Positions 54,242 through 64,000 of a DNA stretch of 64,000 nucleotides are shown here, piece by piece (position 1 is the stretch's first letter; each line of letters begins with the position of its first letter). The position numbers and the translations under genes are program-made. The notes under the pieces were generated by a model. It made no database searches. It worked only from the letters and a program-made list of their open reading frames with translations, and was not told the origin of the DNA. The stretch is from NCBI GenBank assembly GCA_034231615.1, contig CM067306.1:36686071-36750070 (forward strand), given 5' to 3'. The DNA comes from Meghimatium bilineatum (Eukaryota > Mollusca > Gastropoda > Stylommatophora > Philomycidae).

Positions 54242-56072
54242 GTAAGAGTTAGAAGTAATTGTGGCTTGGATTATGTTTTGTGTTTGTGATTAATTTGTTT
54301 ATGATTCAAAACAAACTTCAACTTTGCTTGTTTGTCACTTTGACCTAAAAAGGAAAATGGCAACACTGTGACCTGACATGCATGTTGTAAAAGACAATTA
54401 AGGAGAATTCAGGGTAGTATTGACTGTCCCATCCCATATGTCAAAGCATGGCCGACTCCAGTATAGAGACATATAAACACATTCTTTTTCTACTTAGATC
54501 ATATAGTGCAAAATTAAAAAATAAACATTTTTATAAAATATACTTTGTATGTAAATATGCAACATATTAACACATTATTTTTTTCTACTTAGTTCCTATA
54601 GTGCAAAAGTTCAAAAATAAACATTTTTTAAAAATGTACTTTTTTCTTTTCACGCGATATATAAACACATTCTTGTTCTACTTAGTTTCTATAGTGCAAA
54701 AATCAGAAGTAAACATTTTTATAAAATATACTTTGTATATAAATATGTGACATATTAACACATTCTCTTTTCTACGTAGTTCCTATAGTGTAAAATTCAA
54801 AAATAAACATTAAAAAAAATTTACTCTTTTCGTTTATGCAACATATAAACACATTCTTTTCTACTTAGTTCGTATAGTGCAAAATTCAAAAATAAATATT
54901 TTAAAAAAAATGTATTTTTTCTTTTTATGCGACATATGAACACATTCTATTTCTACTTAGTTCCTATAGTGCAAAAATCAGAAGTAAATATTGTAATAAA
55001 ATTTACCTTGTATATAAATATATTTCATATAAACACATTCTTTTTGTACTTAGTTCCTATAGTGCAAAATTCAGAAGTAAACATTTTCATAAAATATACT
55101 TTGTATGTAAATATGCAACATATTAACACATTATTTTTTTCTACTTAGTTCCTATAGTGCAAAATTCAAAAATAAACATTAAAAAAAAATTTACCCTTTT
55201 CTTTTTATGCGACATATAAATACATTCTTTTTCTGCTTAGTCCCAATAGTGCAAAATTCAGAAGTAAACATTTTTAAAAATTTACTTTTTTCTTTTTATG
55301 CGACATAAACACATTCTTCTTCTACTTAGATCCTATTTTTCAAAATACAAAAAATAAACATTAAAAAAAAATGTACTTTTTTCTTTTTATACGACATAGA
55401 AACACATATTTTTTCTACTTAGTTCCTATAGTGCAAAAATCAGAAGTAAATATTATTATAAATTTTTCCTTGTATATAAATATATTACATATAAACACAT
55501 TCTATTTCTAATTAGTTCCTATAGTGCAAAAATCAGAAGTAAATATTTTTATAAAATTTAACTTGTATATAAATATATGACATATAAACACATATTTTTT
55601 CTACTTAGTTCCTATAGTGCAAAAATCAGAAGTAAATAATTTTATAAAATTTACCTTGTATATAAATATATGTCATATAAACACATTCTTTTTCTGCTTA
55701 GTTCCAATAGTGCAAAATTCAGAAGTAAACATTTTTATAAAATATACTTTGTATGTAAATATGCGCCATATGAACACATTCGTATAAACATTAAAAAATT
55801 TTTTCGTTTCTTAAAAATCTGACAACATAAAAATAAATGGAGCAGCCATATGGCGGATAACAAGGTTGACGACAAGAAATGTCGTTATCATTAAAAATTA
55901 TTAATCATTCATTCATTTTCCTTTTGTTGAATTAACAGCATGAAGGATATATAACATGGTACAGCAGATCAAAATTGAAGCACAACAGCAAATGCTGAAG
56001 TGCCGATGGAAAAATTATTTCTAATTTTGTCAGAAAATTTGATTATAAAAAACTGTTATTTTTTACTTCTAG

Positions 56073-56202
56073 TACACAAGAGCTTCAAGTCTACTTTCAT
56101 GGGAAGGTGTGCGACACCAGTTCTCTGTCCCAGAAAATGTCAAGTTATCTCTGTGTACCTCTGAGTTCATGCGTGACATCAAATGTCATCTGAGTGTTAA
56201 AC
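56073..56202 (+). CDS. FOXRED1: FOXRED1 exon A, unit 5
   Basis: Identical coding sequence with the TTCTAG acceptor. The intron minisatellite starts with AACTGTAAAACTCATGACAT, shared only with units 6 and 7. Confidence 0.83.
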
Positions 56203-57000
56203 GTGAGTTTTACTGTGACTTCAGTCTCTGTGTGCCTCTGAGTTCATGCGTGACATCAAATATCACCTGTTAAACGTGAGTTTTACTGTGACTTCGGTTA
56301 TGAACTAAAAATATATTTGCTTCTCATCTATTCCTGAGTTAACTCTAAAATAACTGCTAGATGGGTATGAAGTGGTGTCCTCCTGTCTCCAGATGTGGAA
56401 AGTGGTAATCTAATACTGTTGTCCTGCTAACATTCTTCCCATACAGTGTTGTATGGCATGAGATTATTGATGTTTGTACCTGTAAGCTAGTATTAATTAT
56501 GTTTCTATAACCACTTACTTCTAATTATTTTTTATGTATGCGAGTCCCCTTCAGAGTAGAATACTGCAGGTTGCTAGTATACAAAGATTTGGCACTTCAT
56601 CCAAGTGTCACATTGAGTCGAACAATCTTCTAGAACTGTAAAACTCATGACATATTGAGTCAAACAATCTTCTGGAACTTGAATTCTCTGAAAACATTGA
56701 GTCGAACAATATTCTTGAAGTTAAAAATTCTGAAAACATTGAGTCGAACAATCTTCTGGAACTTGAAAACTCTGGAACCTTCTGGAACTTGAAAACTCTG
56801 GAACCTTCTGGAACTTGAAAACTCTGGACACATTGAGTCGAACAATCTTCTGGAACGTGAATTCTCTGAAAACATTAAGTCGAACAATCTTCTGGAGCTT
56901 GAATACTCTGGACACATTGAGTCAAACAATCTTCTATAACTTGAAAACCTGTACACATTTATTTTAATTTAATACAAATTTTGTATGCACATTTTTTCAG

Positions 57001-57100
57001 ATGAAGGTCCACCTGATATACAATTTAACCACCAAGGTTATCTTATCCTTGCCAGGGAAAATGAAGCAGAACAATTAGTGGTGAACGTAGATATGCAAAA
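57001..57100 (+). CDS. FOXRED1: FOXRED1 exon B, unit 5
   Basis: Identical 100-bp exon with TTTTTTCAG acceptor and GTAAGAG donor. Confidence 0.83.
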
Positions 57101-58932
57101 GTAAGAGTTAGAAGTAATTGTGGCTTGGATTATGTTTTGTGTTTGTGATTAATTTGTTTATGATTCAAAACAAACTTCAACTGTGCTTGTTTGTCACTTT
57201 GACCTAAAAAGGAAAATGGCAACACTGTGACCTGACATGCATGTTGTAAAAGACAATTAAGGAGAATTCAGGGTAGTATTGACTGTCCCATCCCATAGGT
57301 CAAAGCATGGCCGACTCCAGTATAGAGACATATAAACACATTCTTTTTCTACTTAGATCATATAGTGCAAAATTAAAAAATAAACATTTTTATAAAATAT
57401 ACTTTGTATGTAAATATGCAACATATTAACACATTATTTTTTTCTACTTAGTTCCTATAGTGCAAAAGTTCAAAAATAAACATTTTAAAAAAATGTACTT
57501 TTTTCTTTTCACGCGATATATAAACACATTCTTGTTCTACTTAGTTTCTATAGTGCAAAAATCAGAAGTAAACATTTTTATAAAATATACTTTGTATGTA
57601 AATATGTGACATATTAACACATTCTCTTTTCTACTTAGTTCCTATAGTGTAAAATTCAAAAATAAACATTAAAAAAAAATTTACTCTTTTCGTTTATGCA
57701 ACATATAAACACATTCTTTTCTACTTAGTTCGTATAGTGCAAAATTCAAAAATATATATTTTTAAAAAAATGTATTTTTTCTTTTTATGCGACATATGAA
57801 CACATTCTATTTCTACTTAGTTCCTATAGTGCAAAAATCAGAAGTAAATATTGTAATAAAATTTACCTTGTATATAAATATATTGCATATAAACACATTC
57901 TTTTTGTACTTAGTTCCTATAGTGCAAAATTCAGAAGTAAACATTTTTATAAAATATACTTTGTATGTAAATATGCAACATATTAACACATTATTTTTTT
58001 CTACTTAGTTCCTATAGTGCAAAATTCAAAAATAAACATAAAAAAAAAATTTACCCTTTTCTTTTTATGCGACATATAAATACATTCTTTTTCTGCTTAG
58101 TCCCAATAGTGCAAAATTCAGAAGTAAACATTTTTAAAAATTTACTTTTTTCTTTTTATGCGACATAAACACATTCTTCTTCTACTTAGATCCTATTTTT
58201 CAAAATACAAAAAATAAACATTAAAAAAAAATGTACTTTTTTCTTTTTATACGACATATAAACACATATTTTTTCTACTTAGTTCCTATAGTGCAAAAAT
58301 CAGAAGTAAATATTATTATAAATTTTTCCTTGTATATAAATATATTACATATAAACACATTCTATTTCTAATTAGTTCCTATAGTGCAAAAATCAGAAGT
58401 AAATATTTTTATAAAATTTAACTTGTATATAAATATATGACATATAAACACATATTTTTTCTACTTAGTTCCTATAGTGCAAAAATCAGAAGTAAATAAT
58501 TTTATAAAATTTACCTTGTATATAAATATATGTCATATAAACACATTCTTTTTCTGCTTAGTTCCAATAGTGCAAAATTCAGAAGTAAACATTTTTATAA
58601 AATATACTTTGTATGTAAATATGCGCCATATGAACACATTCGTATAAACATAAAAAATTTTTTTCGTTTCTTAAAAATCTGACAACATAAAAATAAATGG
58701 AGCAGCCATATGGCGGATAACAAGGTTGACGACAAGAAATGTCGTTATCATTAAAAATTATTAATCATTCATTCATTTTCCTTTTGTTGAATTAACAGCA
58801 TGAAGGATATATAACATGGTACAGCAGATCAAAATTGAAGCACAACAGCAAATGCTGAAGTGCCGATGGAAAAATTATTTCTAATTTTGTCAGAAAATTT
58901 GATTATAAAAAACTGTTATTTTTTACTTCTAG

Positions 58933-59062
58933 TACACAAGAGCTTCAAGTCTACTTTCATGGGAAGGTGTGCGACACCAGTTCTCTGTCCCAGAAAATGT
59001 CAAGTTATCTCTGTGTACCTCTGAGTTCATGCGTGACATCAAATGTCATCTGAGTGTTAAAC
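58933..59062 (+). CDS. FOXRED1: FOXRED1 exon A, unit 6
   Basis: Identical to unit 5, 2860 bp further on; TTCTAG acceptor. Confidence 0.83.
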
Positions 59063-59860
59063 GTGAGTTTTACTGTGACTTCAGTCTCTGTGTGCCTCTG
59101 AGTTCATGCGTGACATCAAATATCACCTGTTAAACGTGAGTTTTACTGTGACTTCGGTTATGAACTAAAAATATATTTGCTTCTCATCTATTCCTGAGTT
59201 AACTCTAAAATAACTGCTAGATGGGTATGAAGTGGTGTCCTCCTGTCTCCAGATGTGGAAAGTGGTAATCTAATACTGTTGTCCTGCTAACATTCTTCCC
59301 ATACAGTGTTGTATGGCATGAGATTATTGATGTTTGTACCTGTAAGCTAGTATTAATTATGTTTCTATAACCACTTACTTCTAATTATTTTTTATGTATG
59401 CGAGTCCCCTTCAGAGTAGAATACTGCAGGTTGCTAGTATACAAAGATTTGGCACTTCATCCAAGTGTCACATTGAGTCGAACAATCTTCTAGAACTGTA
59501 AAACTCATGACATATTGAGTCAAACAATCTTCTGGAACTTGAATTCTCTGAAAACATTGAGTCGAACAATATTCTTGAAGTTAAAAATTCTGAAAACATT
59601 GAGTCGAACAATCTTCTGGAACTTGAAAACTCTGGAACCTTCTGGAACTTGAAAACTCTGGAACCTTCTGGAACTTGAAAACTCTGGACACATTGAGTCG
59701 AACAATCTTCTGGAACGTGAATTCTCTGAAAACATTAAGTCGAACAATCTTCTGGAGCTTGAATACTCTGGACACATTGAGTCAAACAATCTTCTATAAC
59801 TTGAAAACCTGTACACATTTATTTTAATTTAATACAAATTTTGTATGCACATTTTTTCAG

Positions 59861-59960
59861 ATGAAGGTCCACCTGATATACAATTTAACCACCAAGGTTA
59901 TCTTATCCTTGCCAGGGAAAATGAAGCAGAACAATTAGTGGTGAACGTAGATATGCAAAA
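59861..59960 (+). CDS. FOXRED1: FOXRED1 exon B, unit 6
   Basis: Identical 100-bp exon, same splice signals. Confidence 0.83.
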
Positions 59961-61782
59961 GTAAGAGTTAGAAGTAATTGTGGCTTGGATTATGTTTTGT
60001 GTTTGTGATTAATTTGTTTATGATTCAAAACAAACTTCAACTGTGCTTGTTTGTCACTTTGACCTAAAAAGGAAAATGGCAACACTGTGACCTGACATGC
60101 ATGTTGTAAAAGACAATTAAGGAGAATTCAGGGTAGTATTGACTGTCCCATCCCATAGGTCAAAGCATGGCCGACTCCAGTATAGAGACATATAAACACA
60201 TTCTTTTTCTACTTAGATCATATAGTGCAAAATTAAAAAATAAACATTTTTATAAAATATACTTTGTATGTAAATATGCAACATATTAACACATTATTTT
60301 TTTCTACTTAGTTCCTATAGTGCAAAAGTTCAAAAATAAACATTTTAAAAAAATGTACTTTTTTCTTTTCACGCGATATATAAACACATTCTTGTTCTAC
60401 TTAGTTTCTATAGTGCAAAAATCAGAAGTAAACATTTTTATAAAATATACTTTGTATGTAAATATGTGACATATTAACACATTCTCTTTTCTACTTAGTT
60501 CCTATAGTGTAAAATTCAAAAATAAACATTAAAAAAAAATTTACTCTTTTCGTTTATGCAACATATAAACACATTCTTTTCTACTTAGTTCGTATAGTGC
60601 AAAATTCAAAAATATATATTTTAAAAAAAATGTATTTTTTCTTTTTATGCGACATTCTATTTCTACTTAGTTCCTATAGTGCAAAAATCAGAAGTAAATA
60701 TTGTAATAAAATTTACCTTGTATATAAATATATTGCATATAAACACATTCTTTTTGTACTTAGTTCCTATAGTGCAAAATTCAGAAGTAAACATTTTTAT
60801 AAAATATACTTTGTATGTAAATATGCAACATATTAACACATTATTTTTTTCTACTTAGTTCCTATAGTGCAAAATTCAAAAATAAACATTAAAAAAAAAT
60901 TTACCCTTTTCTTTTTATGCGACATATAAATACATTCTTTTTCTGCTTAGTCCCAATAGTGCAAAATTCAGAAGTAAACATTTTTAAAAATTTACTTTTT
61001 TCTTTTTATGCGACATAAACACATTCTTCTTCTACTTAGATCCTATTTTTCAAAATACAAAAAATAAACATTAAAAAAAAATGTACTTTTTTCTTTTTAT
61101 ACGACATATAAACACATATTTTTTCTACTTAGTTCCTATAGTGCAAAAATCAGAAGTAAATATTATTATAAATTTTTCCTTGTATATAAATATATTACAT
61201 ATAAACACATTCTATTTCTAATTAGTTCCTATAGTGCAAAAATCAGAAGTAAATATTTTTATAAAATTTAACTTGTATATAAATATATGACATATAAACA
61301 CATATTTTTTCTACTTAGTTCCTATAGTGCAAAAATCAGAAGTAAATAATTTTATAAAATTTACCTTGTATATAAATATATGTCATATAAACACATTCTT
61401 TTTCTGCTTAGTTCCAATAGTGCAAAATTCAGAAGTAAACATTTTTATAAAATATACTTTGTATGTAAATATGCGCCATATGAACACATTCGTATAAACA
61501 TAAAAAAATTTTTTCGTTTCTTAAAAATCTGCCAACATAAAAATAAATGGAGCAGCCATATGGCGGATAACAAGGTTGACGACAAGAAATGTCGTTATCA
61601 TTAAAAATTATTAATCATTCATTCATTTTCCTTTTGTTGAATTAACAGCATGAAGGATATATAACATGGTACAGCAGATCAAAATTGAAGCACAACAGCA
61701 AATGCTGAAGTGCCGATGGAAAAATTATTTCTAATTTTGTCAGAAAATTTGATTATAAAAAACTGTTATTTTTTACTTCTAG

Positions 61783-61912
61783 TACACAAGAGCTTCAAGT
61801 CTACTTTCATGGGAAGGTGTGCGACACCAGTTCTCTGTCCCAGAAAATGTCAAGTTATCTCTGTGTACCTCTGAGTTCATGCGTGACATCAAATGTCATC
61901 TGAGTGTTAAAC
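61783..61912 (+). CDS. FOXRED1: FOXRED1 exon A, unit 7
   Basis: Identical to units 5 and 6, 2850 bp further on. The unit is about 10 bp shorter, mostly because the AT block before it lacks the short ATATGAACAC step near 60654. Confidence 0.83.
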
Positions 61913-62710
61913 GTGAGTTTTACTGTGACTTCAGTCTCTGTGTGCCTCTGAGTTCATGCGTGACATCAAATATCACCTGTTAAACGTGAGTTTTACTGTG
62001 ACTTCGGTTATGAACTAAAAATATATTTGCTTCTCATCTATTCCTGAGTTAACTCTAAAATAACTGCTAGATGGGTATGAAGTGGTGTCCTCCTGTCTCC
62101 AGATGTGGAAAGTGGTAATCTAATACTGTTGTCCTGCTAACATTCTTCCCATACAGTGTTGTATGGCATGAGATTATTGATGTTTGTACCTGTAAGCTAG
62201 TATTAATTATGTTTCTATAACCACTTACTTCTAATTATTTTTTATGTATGCGAGTCCCCTTCAGAGTAGAATACTGCAGGTTGCTAGTATACAAAGATTT
62301 GGCACTTCATCCAAGTGTCACATTGAGTCGAACAATCTTCTAGAACTGTAAAACTCATGACATATTGAGTCAAACAATCTTCTGGAACTTGAATTCTCTG
62401 AAAACATTGAGTCGAACAATATTCTTGAAGTTAAAAATTCTGAAAACATTGAGTCGAACAATCTTCTGGAACTTGAAAACTCTGGAACCTTCTGGAACTT
62501 GAAAACTCTGGAACCTTCTGGAACTTGAAAACTCTGGACACATTGAGTCGAACAATCTTCTGGAACGTGAATTCTCTGAAAACATTAAGTCGAACAATCT
62601 TCTGGAGCTTGAATACTCTGGACACATTGAGTCAAACAATCTTCTATAACTTGAAAACCTGTACACATTTATTTTAATTTAATACAAATTTTGTATGCAC
62701 ATTTTTTCAG

Positions 62711-62810
62711 ATGAAGGTCCACCTGATATACAATTTAACCACCAAGGTTATCTTATCCTTGCCAGGGAAAATGAAGCAGAACAATTAGTGGTGAACGTAG
62801 ATATGCAAAA
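62711..62810 (+). CDS. FOXRED1: FOXRED1 exon B, unit 7 (last in window)
   Basis: Identical 100-bp exon. It is followed by intron and, from 63038, another AT satellite block that runs off the window, so at least one more unit or the array edge lies to the right. Confidence 0.83.
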
Positions 62811-64000
62811 GTAAGAGTTAGAAGTAATTGTGGCTTGGATTATGTTTTGTGTTTGTGATTAATTTGTTTATGATTCAAAACAAACTTCAACTGTGCTTGT
62901 TTGTCACTTTGACCTAAAAAGGAAAATGGCAACACTGTGACCTGACATGCATGTTGTAAAAGACAATTAAGGAGAATTCAGGGTAGTATTGACTGTCCCA
63001 TCCCATAGGTCAAAGCATGGCCGACTCCAGTATAGAGACATATAAACACATTCTTTTTCTACTTAGATCATATAGTGCAAAATTAAAAAATAAACATTTT
63101 TATAAAATATACTTTGTATGTAAATATGCAACATATTAACACATTATTTTTTTCTACTTAGTTCCTATAGTGCAAAAGTTCAAAAATAAACATTTTAAAA
63201 AAATGTACTTTTTTCTTTTCACGCGATATATAAACACATTCTTGTTCTACTTAGTTTCTATAGTGCAAAAATCAGAAGTAAACATTTTTATAAAATATAC
63301 TTTGTATGTAAATATGTGACATATTAACACATTCTCTTTTCTACTTAGTTCCTATAGTGTAAAATTCAAAAATAAACATTAAAAAAAAATTTACTCTTTT
63401 CGTTTATGCAACATATAAACACATTCTTTTCTACTTAGTTCGTATAGTGCAAAATTCAAAAATATATATTTTAAAAAAAATGTATTTTTTCTTTTTATGC
63501 GACATTCTATTTCTACTTAGTTCCTATAGTGCAAAAATCAGAAGTAAATATTGTAATAAAATTTACCTTGTATATAAATATATTGCATATAAACACATTC
63601 TTTTTGTACTTAGTTCCTATAGTGCAAAATTCAGAAGTAAACATTTTTATAAAATATACTTTGTATGTAAATATGCAACATATTTACACATTATTTTTTT
63701 CTACTTAGTTCCTATAGTGCAAAATTCAAAAATAAACATAAAAAAAAAATTTACCCTTTTCTTTTTATGCGACATATAAATACATTCTTTTTCTGCTTAG
63801 TCCCAATAGTGCAAAATTCAGAAGTAAACATTAAACAAAATTTACTTTTTTCTTTTTATGCGACATAAACACATTCTTCTTCTACTTAGATCCTATTTTT
63901 CAAAATACAAAAAATAAACATTTAAAAAAAAATGTACTTTTTTCTTTTTATACAACATATAAACACATATTTTTTCTACTTAGTTCCTATAGTGCAAAAA

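Larger units (their letters stand above)
37695..64000 (+). repeat. Tandem array of a two-exon FOXRED1 segment plus satellite
   Basis: A core of about 1.25 kb (exon A, intron with 42-bp minisatellite, exon B, about 230 bp of following intron) occurs eight times. Exon B starts are at 38605, 44660, 48335, 51284, 54142, 57001, 59861 and 62711, giving spacings of 6055, 3675, 2949, 2858, 2859, 2860 and 2850 bp. Copies 1-7 are preceded by an AT satellite block and a spacer with ATGGAGCAGCCATATGGCGG; copy 0 is bounded by unrelated sequence at about 37695 and 38932. An eighth AT block begins at 63038 and leaves the window, so the array continues. Copies 1-7 are nearly identical. Confidence 0.93.

Noticed and set aside
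41818-64000. Regularly spaced repeats considered as a CRISPR array
   Set aside because: The units are satellite monomers without unique spacers, in a eukaryotic intron context.

Overview
This is AT-rich metazoan nuclear DNA. Its genes are split into small exons with GT/AG splice signals and long introns full of decayed retrotransposons. There is no bacterial gene organisation. The mix of RTE-type and RNase H-bearing LINEs, plus an armadillo-repeat gene of a family I associate with lophotrochozoan invertebrates, suggests a mollusc or similar animal. That placement is inference.

Region 1 to 30.2 kb is mainly the intron space of a minus-strand gene for an armadillo-repeat protein. Five exons are recognisable, in transcription order: 30171-29952, 23762-23641, 11565-11431, 9720-9584 and 6382-6127. 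At least one internal exon is missing, and so are the N-terminal exons and any C-terminal domain. The introns hold LINE fragments, tRNA-like SINEs, a hAT-type MITE, minisatellites and several young insertions with intact target-site duplications (TSDs). These include three copies (A, B, C) of one RNase H LINE and two copies of an unidentified (AAAC)n-tailed element.

Region 30.2 to 37.7 kb holds LINE copy C, an exact 249-bp tandem duplication, and the first exon of an EXOSC2 (RRP4) homologue on the minus strand at 34012-33891. It also holds a transposase remnant, a telomere-like G-rich minisatellite, two evenly spaced CRE+TATA modules and a degenerate AT satellite.

Region 37.7 to 64 kb is the most unusual part. 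Two consecutive plus-strand exons of a FOXRED1 homologue (a mitochondrial FAD-dependent oxidoreductase that helps assemble complex I) are repeated eight times as a tandem array. Seven copies lie in units of about 2.85-3.7 kb, joined by AT-rich satellite with monomers of about 90 bp. The eighth, leftmost copy stands apart and has its frame broken. The array runs off the right edge. Splice phases allow exon A to join exon B within a unit, but joining B to the next A shifts the frame into a stop, so one transcript should use only one pair. EXOSC2 and FOXRED1 are arranged divergently, with the CRE/TATA modules between them.

All product names come from reading the translations and comparing them with remembered family sequences; no search was run.
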